Positions 44,243 to 52,486 of a stretch of DNA of 64,000 nucleotides are shown piece by piece. The position numbers and the translations under genes are program-made. Within the stretch, counting starts at the first letter, position 1. Every line of letters begins with the position of its first letter. The stretch comes from Bacillota bacterium (lineage in GTDB: Bacteria > Sysuimicrobiota > Sysuimicrobiia > Sysuimicrobiales > Segetimicrobiaceae). The stretch covers positions 1 through 64,000 of the forward strand of contig JAJPJJ010000031.1 in assembly GCA_021324295.1 (NCBI GenBank), given 5' to 3'. A model generated the notes under the pieces. It did no database searches and had not been told where the DNA came from. It saw only the letters and a list, made by a program, of their open reading frames with translations.

Positions 44243-45349
44243 ATGGCCACACGTACAAAGATGTCGCAACGCATTCTTCCGCCCGCTGTCAGCTTTGAGG
44301 AAATGATGGGAATGACTCCCCTGGATATGGCGCAACGGTCATACCTCGTCATGAGTAACTTCCAAGAGCTGCTGAATCAGGCAAACTCGCTGCGAAACAC
44401 GACGTATCGCGACATGATGCTGGAGTGCCTCCTCGAGCCAAAGATGACGTTCATGGAGAAATACCGGACCCAGCGACAGCAAGAAGAGGCGAAAGCCAAG
44501 CTGGTGGAGGCCGGATACGCCGAGGCGAGCACTCCGATCGAGAACCTATTCCCTCCGGACCCGGATCGTCCACAGCCCTATCTGACGACGCCTTCGAGCC
44601 ACATGGACTTCTACAACGCACACCCGGGGGGGCTTTGCGTTACGGTTGCGCTCAACTGCCGAATCTCGGAGTATTACACGCACATGTATCAAGATCACTT
44701 CGGTGTCCCGGTCGATCGGGAGCTGTCCGTTGCGTGCTTGTGCATTCACGAATACCCGAAGGCATGGCTGTACTATTGGCGCCCGGATTTTAGCTGGCCG
44801 GATGATCCGATTCTCATCGGGGCCGCGACCTGGGATGCCCACGATGTATACGTCACGGCGGAGCTCATGCATCGGAACTTCGATCCGTTCATGGTAATGG
44901 CCGTCGCCGCTGCACACGACATGGGACAGCTGAGCGCGTGGATGGAAGGGCCGCAGGCGGTCGTGCAGTGGACCGGGTACGATGAGGTGGTGAAATTTGT
45001 CCATGCGGCTGCTCTGCTGGCCGACAAGGATCCTCGGGACTACGGGCTTGAGCGCAAGAACGGAAAGTACCGGCTGCCTCCACAGCCCGTCGAGATCTGG
45101 ATCAGCCATCTGGCGGACATGAATTGGCCGTACACAATGGGGGCCGCGCATCTGTGGACGCATGAACTCCTGCGGGAGGTGGCGCGCAACGCGTATAACT
45201 TAACCGATAAGGACCTCGCCGGTCTCCCATTTAACAAGTTCAAGGCGTTCGTCTGGTCCCAGGTGGGGCAAATCCCGCTCTACGAGACGCTCGTCCGGGA
45301 GGGGAAGGACGCGGCGACGTCGCTCGTGCACGCCGTCGTGCGCCGCTAG
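44243..45349 (+). CDS. Uncharacterised HD-domain-like protein with HE in place of HD
   Basis: I do not recognise a named family for this 368-residue protein. The order of motifs recalls metal-dependent HD phosphohydrolases: H127 in YNAHPGGLCVTVALN, then CIHEYPK (H169, E170) where HDxxK is usual, AAAHDMGQ (H225, D226), and ISHLADMNW (H289, D292). The sequence is mostly helical as expected, with a 100-residue N-terminal extension and no signal peptide. Replacement of the key Asp by Glu could change metal binding. The ATG is preceded by GAGGAGG and lies 12 nt after ATPase 2. It is followed by a reductase, so it may process the imported compound or act as a sensor. Confidence 0.75.
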   Translation: MATRTKMSQRILPPAVSFEEMMGMTPLDMAQRSYLVMSNFQELLNQANSLRNTTYRDMMLECLLEPKMTFMEKYRTQRQQEEAKAKLVEAGYAEASTPIENLFPPDPDRPQPYLTTPSSHMDFYNAHPGGLCVTVALNCRISEYYTHMYQDHFGVPVDRELSVACLCIHEYPKAWLYYWRPDFSWPDDPILIGAATWDAHDVYVTAELMHRNFDPFMVMAVAAAHDMGQLSAWMEGPQAVVQWTGYDEVVKFVHAAALLADKDPRDYGLERKNGKYRLPPQPVEIWISHLADMNWPYTMGAAHLWTHELLREVARNAYNLTDKDLAGLPFNKFKAFVWSQVGQIPLYETLVREGKDAATSLVHAVVRR

Positions 45350-45362
45350 CGGGGGCACAGAG

Positions 45363-46256
45363 ATGAAGACTGACCACAGCTTCCAACCCACGGACGGGGA
45401 GGTTGGCTTCATCGGTCTTGGGAGAATGGGCAGCGGGATGGCGCGCCGTCTGCTCGGCGCGGGGTATCGACTGCGCGTCTACGATCTGCGCGAGCAGGCC
45501 GTCCGGAGCCTTGTCGAGGTCGGTGCCGTCGGTGCGGCCAGCGTTCCACAGGTCGCGTCAGCCTCCCGTTTCATCTTCACAAGCCTGCCGTTGCCGGAGG
45601 ACGTACAGCACGTCTATCTGGGGGATGCTGGCATCGTTCCAACGATGGCGAGGGGAACGGTGTGCGTGGACGTGAGCACCGTTGATCCCTTCACAGCCCG
45701 CCGGGTAGCGGACGGCGTGGCAGCGGCTGGCGGGCGCTTTGTGGCCTGTCCAGTTGGGAAGGGACCGGCTCAGGCTGCGGAGGGCGCGGTGCCGCTGTTT
45801 GCTGGGGGACCCGCAGAAGCCATCGAGCTAGCGCGGCCTCTGCTGGACGTGATCGGTCGTCCACTCCACATACTTGGCGACGTCGAGCAAGCAACGGCAT
45901 TCAAGCTGCTCAGCAATCTCGTTGGCATGGGGAACGTGGCACTGCTCGCCGAGGGCTTCGCGCTGGGCCTCAAGGCTGGGATTGAGCCAAAGCTGCTGGC
46001 CGCTGCCCTGCGGGACACGGGCGCCAGCTCGTACCAGCTTGAGGTGCGTCTCCCGTGGATGGTTGTACGCGACTTTGCCCCTCGCTTCAGCGTCGACCTC
46101 GCCCTCAAGGATCTCAGGCTGGCTGTCGATATGGCCGCGCGCATGCACGCGCCGGTCCCGCTCGGCGCGGCGGGTCTCCAAACGTTTGTTGCTGCCTCGG
46201 CTGAAGGCCTTGGCGACGAAGACGCAGCCTCCGTCCTCAAGTTGTCCGATCGCTAA
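45363..46256 (+). CDS. 3-hydroxyisobutyrate dehydrogenase-family reductase
   Basis: The 297-residue protein has the N-terminal Rossmann motif VGFIGLGRMGSGMARRLL, the VYDLREQAV segment, a substrate loop CPVGKGPAQAAEG (DAPVSGG in the usual family, so the substrate may differ), and the catalytic lysine in AFKLLSNLVGMG. The family reduces or oxidises 3-hydroxy acids such as 3-hydroxyisobutyrate or tartronate semialdehyde. It is 13 nt from the HE-type protein gene, so it is probably the last gene of the GntR/ABC block and acts on the imported compound. Its stop overlaps the convergent amidohydrolase stop by 3 nt. Confidence 0.9.
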   Translation: MKTDHSFQPTDGEVGFIGLGRMGSGMARRLLGAGYRLRVYDLREQAVRSLVEVGAVGAASVPQVASASRFIFTSLPLPEDVQHVYLGDAGIVPTMARGTVCVDVSTVDPFTARRVADGVAAAGGRFVACPVGKGPAQAAEGAVPLFAGGPAEAIELARPLLDVIGRPLHILGDVEQATAFKLLSNLVGMGNVALLAEGFALGLKAGIEPKLLAAALRDTGASSYQLEVRLPWMVVRDFAPRFSVDLALKDLRLAVDMAARMHAPVPLGAAGLQTFVAASAEGLGDEDAASVLKLSDR

Positions 46257-47542
46257 TCGCATCTGAGACTCTTGGGGGCCGTTCCGGCGCTCGCGGGTGT
46301 CGCGCGGGCCATGACGGCACCCTCGTGCATCACCATCGTCACCTGCCGCAACACGCCCAGGTCCGCGAGCGGGTCGCCCGGGACGGCGATCAGGTCTGCC
46401 GCCATCCCCTCGCGGAGGGTGCCGGTCTCGTCTCCGATGCCGATCGCCGCCGCCGCCCCGGAGGTCGCGGCGACGATCGCCTCCGTCGCGCTGGCCCCGG
46501 CCTCGCGGAGCAGCTCCATCTCGGTGACCAGGGCGTCGAACGGCGTGTGCCGCCACCCGGCGTCCGTGCCGGCAACGAGCCGCACCCCGGCCGCCCGCAG
46601 CCGGCGGACGTTGTCGAGGTTGCCGTCGCGCATGCGGCGCCACCGGTCCAGCGCCGACTGTGCCTCAGGGGTGCGCGGGGCGGGCTGCGCGAGGGCGTCG
46701 ACGACGTAGTGGGCGACGGCCAGCGTCGTCGTGACGGGGATCCCGGCCCGCGCGATCGCATCGGCCACGCGCGGGTCCCACTCCTGGCGTCCGGTTGCGT
46801 CGACGAGGAAGCTGGCGTGCTCGATCTGATCGGCGCCTGCCGCAACCGCGTTGCTCGTGGCCTCAGCGCACAGCGAGTGGATCCCGGCGCGGCGGCCGAG
46901 GCGGTGCGCTTCGTCCACGGCCGCCCGCAGCTCGTCGGCCGAGTAGGAGGCCCGCCACGGGATCGTTCCGAGGGTGCCGCCGCCGCTGGCCATGATCTTG
47001 ATGTAGTCGGCGCCCGCCTTGAGGAGACCGCGCACCTGGCGGCGCAGCGCGTCCGGCCCGTCCGCCTCGCCCCCGAAGTACCAGCAGTGCCCTCCGGTGA
47101 TCGTAAGGGGCCGGCCGCAGAGGTGGAGGCGCGGGCACTCGGCGTATCCCAGGCGCCGGGCGCGCCGCAGATCGAGCGTGGTGTCCCGCATGCCGCCGCA
47201 GTCGCGCAGCGTTGTGATCCCGGATCTCAGGGCGGCCTGCGCATTGCGGCACGCGATCGCGACCAGCACGCCATCGGGCTCCCGCACGATCGTCTCGAAC
47301 GGCGTTCCGTCGCCCGGAAGCACGAGGTGGACGTGGGCATCGATCAGCCCTGGGAGCAGCGTGTGGCCCGGCAGGTCGAGGACGGCGGCGTCGGGCGGCC
47401 AGAGCCCCTCGGGCCCAGCGCCCGCGTAGACGCCGTGAATCCTCTCGCCGCGCACGACCACCACCGGGCTGTCGACGGGCGGCGCGCCGGTCCCGTCGAG
47501 CAGACGCGCCGCGCGCACGACCTGCCACGTCGACGAAGGCAT
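46253..47542 (-). CDS. Metal-dependent amidohydrolase (imidazolonepropionase/prolidase-like)
   Basis: The 429-residue protein belongs to the amidohydrolase superfamily. The first metal motif is LPGLIDAHVHLVLPG, the lysine is in ADYIKIMASGGG, later histidines are in AGIHSLCAEAT and QIEHASFL, and the final Asp is in LVAGTDAGWRHT. The C-terminal TSGAAAAIGI and GMAADLIAVPGDPLADL complete the composite domain. Such proteins cleave cyclic amides, peptides or related bonds; the substrate is not predictable. ATG 47542 has GAGGGAG 8 nt upstream and is preferred to GTG 47551. The 173-bp gap to hxlR (47543-47715) shows nothing else. Confidence 0.9.
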   Translation of the reverse strand: MPSSTWQVVRAARLLDGTGAPPVDSPVVVVRGERIHGVYAGAGPEGLWPPDAAVLDLPGHTLLPGLIDAHVHLVLPGDGTPFETIVREPDGVLVAIACRNAQAALRSGITTLRDCGGMRDTTLDLRRARRLGYAECPRLHLCGRPLTITGGHCWYFGGEADGPDALRRQVRGLLKAGADYIKIMASGGGTLGTIPWRASYSADELRAAVDEAHRLGRRAGIHSLCAEATSNAVAAGADQIEHASFLVDATGRQEWDPRVADAIARAGIPVTTTLAVAHYVVDALAQPAPRTPEAQSALDRWRRMRDGNLDNVRRLRAAGVRLVAGTDAGWRHTPFDALVTEMELLREAGASATEAIVAATSGAAAAIGIGDETGTLREGMAADLIAVPGDPLADLGVLRQVTMVMHEGAVMARATPASAGTAPKSLRCD

Positions 47543-47715
47543 CCGGTTCACTCCCTCGCGTAGTCAGCGCGGCGGCCGGTGGCACGCTGACCTCCGGCCG
47601 GGGCTCGATCACCCGGGCGAGGCGCTGGAGCGCCGCGCCGAGGCCACTCCTGCGCCGGCGCGGAAGCGCGCCGCCCCTTTCGGGTCAGGATCCAGGTGAA
47701 CGGTGGGGGCCGGTC

Positions 47716-48045
47716 CTAGTCTCCGGCACGCGCGGGCGCCCATCGATGCGCCCACCGCTCGACCTCGGAGACCACCTTGTCCAGGTCGCGGCCCTTCGGC
47801 GTCAGCTCGTACTCGATGCGCACAGGCGTTTCGGGATATACGTGGCGACGCACGATCCCTTCGGCCTCGAGCTCCCGGAGCCGCTCGGAGAGCAGGCGAT
47901 CGTGCAGGCCGGGCACGGCCTCGAGCAGCTCGGAGAACCGGCGGGGGCCGTCCATCAGGACACGGATGATGGCGCCGGTCCAACGCTTGCCGACGAGCTC
48001 GACCGCTCGGTGAAACACCGGACAGATTTGCTGGATCTCGTGCAT
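47716..48045 (-). CDS. HxlR-family transcriptional regulator
   Basis: The 109-residue protein is a winged-helix HxlR regulator: ICPVFHRAVELVGKRWTG at the N-terminus, then RRFSELLEAVPGLHDRLLS, RLRELEAEGIVRRHVYPE, and a C-terminal YELTPKGRDL. The cysteine at residue 8 is conserved in the family and is the redox switch in some members (HypR-like), so thiol or aldehyde sensing is possible. ATG 48045 has GAGGAGGGG upstream. The gene is divergent from yceI, and the two promoters share a core with repeated sequences, so it probably controls itself and yceI. Confidence 0.93.
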   Translation of the reverse strand: MHEIQQICPVFHRAVELVGKRWTGAIIRVLMDGPRRFSELLEAVPGLHDRLLSERLRELEAEGIVRRHVYPETPVRIEYELTPKGRDLDKVVSEVERWAHRWAPARAGD

Positions 48046-48062
48046 CGCTCGCCCCTCCTCGA

Positions 48063-48113
48063 ATGCTAACAAAATATGAGCCGCTTGACAATAAGAAGTA
48101 ATTGTGCCATACT
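48063..48113. promoter_or_regulatory. Overlapping divergent promoters of hxlR and yceI
   Basis: Rightward: TTGACA (48085-48090), 17-nt spacer, CATACT (48108-48113), towards yceI. Leftward: TTGTCA (48091-48086), 17-nt spacer, TAGCAT (48068-48063), towards hxlR. The two -35 elements overlap, so only one polymerase can bind at a time and one regulator can set both genes. Confidence 0.75.
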
Positions 48114-48131
48114 GCGTACTGATAAGAAGTA
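48091..48131. repeat. Direct repeat ATAAGAAGTA in the hxlR-yceI region (candidate operator)
   Basis: ATAAGAAGTA occurs at 48091-48100 and again at 48122-48131. The spacing is 31 bp, about three helical turns, so both copies face the same side of the DNA. The second copy also contributes to an inverted repeat GTACT-AGTAC. Both copies flank the yceI -10, as expected for HxlR binding sites. Confidence 0.6.
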
Positions 48132-48187
48132 CCGACTCTATTACAAGCGACTGCTCTAATATAAGGTCGCGGGGAGAGCGAATAACC

Positions 48188-48718
48188 ATGACGTGGAGGA
48201 TCGACCCGAGCCATACCAGCGTTGAGTTCGCGGTGCGCCACATGGCCATCGCCACCGTTCGCGGCCGCTTCCGGTCGGTGAGCGGCACGGTCGAGACCGC
48301 CGAGGACGGGGCGCTCCGGCAGGTCGAGGCGACGATCGAGGCGGCCAGCGTCGACACGGGAGAACCGCAGCGCGACGCGCACCTGCGCTCCGCAGACTTC
48401 TTCGATGCCGACAGGCACCCATACCTGACGTTTCGCAGCACCTCGATCCGGCCGCGGCAGGGTGGGAGGTACGAGGTGACGGGCGATCTGACGATCCGGG
48501 GACAGACCCGTCCGGTGACGCTCGAGGTCGAGACCGTTGGTCCTATCTCCGACCCGTGGGGAAACCGCCGGGCCGCGGCGACGATCTCCGGCACGATCAA
48601 CCGTAAGGACTTCGGCCTGACCTACAACCAGGCGCTGGAGTTTGGCGGCGTGGCGGTCGGCGAAGAGGTGCGCTTCACGATCGACGTCGAGGCCGTGGCG
48701 CAGCAGCAGGCCGCGTAA
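48188..48718 (+). CDS. YceI-family lipid/isoprenoid-binding protein
   Basis: The 176-residue protein has the YceI lipocalin-like pattern: [17 protein letters not shown] at the start, [13 protein letters not shown], the pair [18 protein letters not shown], and [10 protein letters not shown] near the end. Family members bind isoprenoid or fatty-acyl chains and are often induced by stress or pH. There is no signal peptide from ATG 48188, so this copy is probably cytoplasmic. GGGGAGAG lies about 9 nt upstream; an earlier in-frame ATG at 48104 would lie upstream of the promoter start and is rejected. It is probably controlled by the divergent HxlR regulator. Confidence 0.93.
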   Translation: MTWRIDPSHTSVEFAVRHMAIATVRGRFRSVSGTVETAEDGALRQVEATIEAASVDTGEPQRDAHLRSADFFDADRHPYLTFRSTSIRPRQGGRYEVTGDLTIRGQTRPVTLEVETVGPISDPWGNRRAAATISGTINRKDFGLTYNQALEFGGVAVGEEVRFTIDVEAVAQQQAA

Positions 48719-48765
48719 GGCCCGCGGGCGCGCGTCACCCGAGCGCATTCCGGGGACCGCGGGCC
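48719..48765 (+). terminator. Terminator-like hairpin after yceI
   Basis: GGCCCGCGG (48719-48727) begins right after the yceI stop and is the exact complement of CCGCGGGCC (48757-48765). The 29-nt loop is long and there is no T-run, so the terminator role is only probable. It lies between convergent yceI and dppC. Confidence 0.45.
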
Positions 48766-48835
48766 CTTGCGGGCGGCGGGACGTCGAGGATCCACAGGCC
48801 CCGGCGGTCGTCTCGAGCGCGTCCGGGACGTGCGC

Positions 48836-49729
48836 CTAGACTCGAAGCCGCGGGTCGAGCACGTCCCGGAGCCCGTCGCCCAGCATGTTGACGCCGAGCA
48901 CGGTCAGCATGATCGCGAGCCCAGGGAACGTCGAGATCCACCACGCGTCGCGGAGGTAGTCGCGTCCCTCGCTCAGCATCCGGCCCCACTCCGGCGTGGG
49001 CGGCTGGCTGCCGAGCCCGATGAAGGAGAGGGCGGCGGCGGAAAGGATCGCGGTGCCCATCCCGAGGGTCGCCGCGACGATGATCGGGGCGACGACGTTG
49101 GGCAGGATGTGGCGGGCGAGGATCACCCGCACCGGCACCCCGATGACCCGCGCCGCGTCCACGTACAGTTGCTGCTTGGCCACGAGCACCGAGCCGCGCA
49201 CCAGCCGGGCGTAGAACGGGATCGCAGCGATGCCCACCGCGATCATCAGGTTGCGGAGGCTCGGCCCCAGCACGCTCACGATGCCGAGCGCCAGCAGGAT
49301 GCCGGGGAACGCGAGCATGACATCGATGACGCGCATCAGCACGCCGTCGACGAGGCCCCCGGCGTAGCCGGCCACCAGGCCGACGGCAGTCCCCACCGTC
49401 GCCGCGATCCCCACGGAGATCGCGCCCACGGAGAGCGAGATGCCCGAGCCGTGGACGACGCGGCTGTACACGTCCCGGCCGTACTGGTCTGTGCCCATCG
49501 GATGGGCCCGGCTCGGGCCTTCCAGCGCCGCCGTGACGTCGATCCTGGTCGGGCTGTGCGGCGCGAGAAGGTTCTGGAAGGCCGCGACCGCGGCGAGGGC
49601 AGTCACGATCCCCAGGCCCACGAGGGCGCCCCTGTGGCGGCGGAGGCGGGGCGCCAGCATCTGCCAGCGCGTGCGGGGCGCGCGCGCAGGGTGCGCCGTC
49701 CCGGCGAGCGCAGACGGCGCGTCAGCCAT
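48836..49729 (-). CDS. dppC: Dipeptide/oligopeptide ABC permease, DppC type
   Basis: The 297-residue membrane protein has an N-terminal OppC-N-like helix (LVGLGIVTALAAVAAFQNL), the family signature HPMGTDQYGRDVYSRVVHG near residue 75, and the ATPase-contact loop YVDAARVIGVPVRVILARHIL. It ends with the usual MLGDGLRDVLDPRLRV. DppC-type permeases pair with DppB in importers of peptides, nickel or sugars. ATG 49729 overlaps dppB by 8 nt. No ATPases (DppD/DppF) follow; the next gene on the left is convergent, so ATP-binding subunits must be supplied from elsewhere. Confidence 0.93.
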   Translation of the reverse strand: MADAPSALAGTAHPARAPRTRWQMLAPRLRRHRGALVGLGIVTALAAVAAFQNLLAPHSPTRIDVTAALEGPSRAHPMGTDQYGRDVYSRVVHGSGISLSVGAISVGIAATVGTAVGLVAGYAGGLVDGVLMRVIDVMLAFPGILLALGIVSVLGPSLRNLMIAVGIAAIPFYARLVRGSVLVAKQQLYVDAARVIGVPVRVILARHILPNVVAPIIVAATLGMGTAILSAAALSFIGLGSQPPTPEWGRMLSEGRDYLRDAWWISTFPGLAIMLTVLGVNMLGDGLRDVLDPRLRV

Positions 49730-50645
49730 ATCGTATGCGGGGGTCCACCGCGGCATAGACCACGTCCACGGCGAGGTTGACGAGCACGTACCCCACCGCG
49801 ACGAACAGCACGACCCCCTGCACGAGCGGGAAGTCCTTGTTGAGGATCGCGTTCACGAGGAGCCGGCCGATGCCGGGCCGGCCGAACACCGTCTCGATGA
49901 TCACGGTCCCGGCGAGCAGGTTGCCAAACTGCAGCCCGAAGATCGTGATGGTCGGGATGAGGGCGTTGAGCAGCCCGTGGCGGAGCACCACCGCCGGCGC
50001 CGCCAGGCCCTTCGCCCGGGCGGTGGTGATGTACTCCATGCGCAGGACGTCGAGCATGCTGGAGCGGGTCAGGCGCGCGATGATCGCGGACGCGCCCAGC
50101 CCGAGCGCTAGCGCCGGCATCACCAGGTGCGAGACGCCCCCGCCGCCCGTGGCCGGGAGCCATCCGAGGCGCAGCGAGAACACGAAGATCAGGATCAGCC
50201 CCAGCCAGAACGAGGGCACGGAGACCCCGGCGAGGGCCACGGCCATCGAGCTGAGATCCCACCACGAATTCTGGCGCACCGCGGCGACGACCCCGAGCGA
50301 GATCCCGAGCGCGGCGGCAAACGCGAGGGCCGCGACGGCGAGCTGCACGGTGTCCGGGAGGAGCTCGAGGATCTCGGCCGCTACGGGCCGGCGGTCGCGG
50401 ATCGACCGGCCGAGATCGCCGTGCGCGGCGCTCCAGATGAAGCGGCCGTACTGCCGGGCAAACGGCTCGTCGAGGTGGAGCTGCGCGCGCATCCGGGCGA
50501 CCTGGTCGGGGCTGGTGATGAACTCGCTCAGCATCATCTTGACGGGGTCGCCGGGGACGAGGTACAGCATCGAGAACACGGCCAGCGTCACGCCGAAGAC
50601 GACCGGCAGCGTGGCCAGCAGCCGTGCGGCGATGTAGCGGACCAT
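49722..50645 (-). CDS. dppB: Dipeptide/oligopeptide ABC permease, DppB type
   Basis: The 307-residue protein has the DppB N-terminus (MVRYIAARLLATLPVVFGVT), the loop VPGDPVKMML, FGDLG-like GDLGRSIRDRRPV, six helices, the EAA-like loop YITTARAKGLAAPAVVLRHG, and the C-terminal family end DVVYAAVDPRIRYG. It forms the translocation channel with DppC. It follows dppA by about 120 nt and overlaps dppC by 8 nt, so all three are likely one transcript. Confidence 0.94.
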   Translation of the reverse strand: MVRYIAARLLATLPVVFGVTLAVFSMLYLVPGDPVKMMLSEFITSPDQVARMRAQLHLDEPFARQYGRFIWSAAHGDLGRSIRDRRPVAAEILELLPDTVQLAVAALAFAAALGISLGVVAAVRQNSWWDLSSMAVALAGVSVPSFWLGLILIFVFSLRLGWLPATGGGGVSHLVMPALALGLGASAIIARLTRSSMLDVLRMEYITTARAKGLAAPAVVLRHGLLNALIPTITIFGLQFGNLLAGTVIIETVFGRPGIGRLLVNAILNKDFPLVQGVVLFVAVGYVLVNLAVDVVYAAVDPRIRYG

Positions 50646-50768
50646 CGGCGGTTCAGGGCGACGTGGCGCGCGCGACGGCGCCGGAGTCGCTAGGACGCCA
50701 TCCCACCCCGGCCCATTGCCGGGACGACGCGCCCGCCGTGCCTGCCGCGGAATCCCTGCCCTGTTGCA

Positions 50769-52379
50769 CTACCGGGCAAGCGACACGTCCCCCAGGACCG
50801 GGTACGCCGAGTAGTTGTACTTGGTGTTCCGGACGGTGTTGCGCATCACCCACACCGACAGCTCGTCGACGAGCGGCACCGAGACGGCCTCCTGCACGAG
50901 GGTGCGCTCGATCCGATCGTAGATCGCGCGGCGCTTCGCCGGGTCGAGGGCGGCTTTCCCCTCCGCGAGGAGCTTGTCGATCTCCGGGTTGGCGTAGCAC
51001 GACCAGTTGAAGTTTCCCCCGACGTTCTTGCTGCCGAAGAGCGCAAAGAGGCCGTCCCAGTCCGTGCTCCGCAGGAACATGACCGGGCCGTTGGTGGCGC
51101 AGTGGTAGTTGTCCTCGTACCACGGCGGCCGCGCCTGGCTCTTGATCCGGGCGTCGATCCCCAGGGACAGGAGCTGGCCCTGCAGCAGCTCCACCTCGGG
51201 CAGGTTGCCGCCGCCGTAGTTGATCGAGTTGATCACGAGGGCGAGCGGTTTTCCGTCCTTCTGCCGGATGTTGTTCGGCCCCATCTTCCACCCGGCCTCG
51301 TCCAGCAGCTCGCCCGCCTTGCGCGGGTTGTACGGGTACATCGCGCACAGGGCCGGATCGTCCAGCATGTGCCTCGTGAGCGGCGCGCACGCCGCCAGGC
51401 CGGTGCCCTTGTAGATGGAATCCACGAACGCGGCCCGGTTGACGCCGTAGTTGAGCGCCTGCCGCACCCTGAGGTCGTTCGTCGGCGGCAGCTTCACGTT
51501 GAGCAGCCAGATGCGCGGCGCGCCGGGGTACGGGGTCTTCTCCACCCGCAGGTTCTTGTCGGCCACGAGCCGCGGCAGGACCGCGGCCGGGGTGGACAGG
51601 AAGCTGATCATCTGCGTCTCGCCCGACTGCAGCGTGGCCACGCGCGTGCCGGACTCCGGGATGATCTTCCAGACGATCCGGTCGACGTACGCCGGCCCCT
51701 GGTGGTCGCTGTACGGCGGACGGCGGTTGTAGGCGGGGGCGCGGGTGAGCGTGATGTGGTCCTTGGCGACGTACTCGGAGACGGTGAACCGCCCGCTGCC
51801 CACCGGCTTCTGGTTGACCGCGTCGCCCTGCCCGGGGGTGGTCTTGGGCGAGAGCAGGGAGAGCGTGCCGCCGGCGACGTAGGTCAGGAACGGGGCGTAC
51901 GGCTCCTTGAAGTTGACCCGCACGGTGTGCGCGTCGATCACATCGGATCCCGCGTACCCCTGCAGGGCCAGCAGCGCGCCGCCGGCCTTGAAGCTTGGGC
52001 TCGTGATGCGGTCGAAGTTCCACTTGACCGCCTCGGCGGTGAGCGGCGCGCCGTCCGAGAACACGACGTCTGGCCGCAGCGTGAACGTGAACGACTTGCC
52101 GTCCGGCGAGACCTTGTAGGCGGTCGCGAGCCAGGGGGACAGCTTGCCGCGCGTATCTTCGTACAGCAGGTTCTCCGTGACGTCGGTGATGATCTGGAAC
52201 GTCACCGCCGACGGCGACGCGTGCGGGTCCAGAGTCGGCGGTTCTTGATCGAGCCCGACGGTGAGGGTCCCGCCCGGCGGGGGAGCGGCCCCCGCCCCGC
52301 CTCCCAGGCTCGCACCGAGCAGCGCAAGCGCCGCGGCAAGCACGCCGGCTCCCCACCGGGTGGCCCGTCCCCGCTTCAT
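50769..52379 (-). CDS. dppA: Peptide-type ABC transporter substrate-binding protein (family 5)
   Basis: The 536-residue protein starts with a signal peptide (MKRGRATRWGAGVLAAALAL, cleavage after about residue 32) and then the SBP family 5 pattern: GGTLTVGLDQEPPTLDPHAS, YKVSPDGKSFTFTLRPDV, FSDGAPLTAEAVKWNFDRI and ALNYGVNRAAFVDSIYKG. There is no lipobox cysteine at the cleavage site, so it may be released or held by other means. Family 5 proteins bind di/oligopeptides, but also nickel, heme or oligosaccharides; with glgA and galT upstream, a sugar ligand cannot be excluded. ATG 52379 has GGGAGG upstream. Confidence 0.9.
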   Translation of the reverse strand: MKRGRATRWGAGVLAAALALLGASLGGGAGAAPPPGGTLTVGLDQEPPTLDPHASPSAVTFQIITDVTENLLYEDTRGKLSPWLATAYKVSPDGKSFTFTLRPDVVFSDGAPLTAEAVKWNFDRITSPSFKAGGALLALQGYAGSDVIDAHTVRVNFKEPYAPFLTYVAGGTLSLLSPKTTPGQGDAVNQKPVGSGRFTVSEYVAKDHITLTRAPAYNRRPPYSDHQGPAYVDRIVWKIIPESGTRVATLQSGETQMISFLSTPAAVLPRLVADKNLRVEKTPYPGAPRIWLLNVKLPPTNDLRVRQALNYGVNRAAFVDSIYKGTGLAACAPLTRHMLDDPALCAMYPYNPRKAGELLDEAGWKMGPNNIRQKDGKPLALVINSINYGGGNLPEVELLQGQLLSLGIDARIKSQARPPWYEDNYHCATNGPVMFLRSTDWDGLFALFGSKNVGGNFNWSCYANPEIDKLLAEGKAALDPAKRRAIYDRIERTLVQEAVSVPLVDELSVWVMRNTVRNTKYNYSAYPVLGDVSLAR

Positions 52380-52486
52380 CCCACACCTCCCGTGGCCGCT
52401 GCGGCGGCCGGTCGCTCGCTGTACGTTTCCTGACGCGGGGGGCGCTTTCCTCGGCCGGGCGCAGGCGGCGGGCGGCTGCCTACGGG

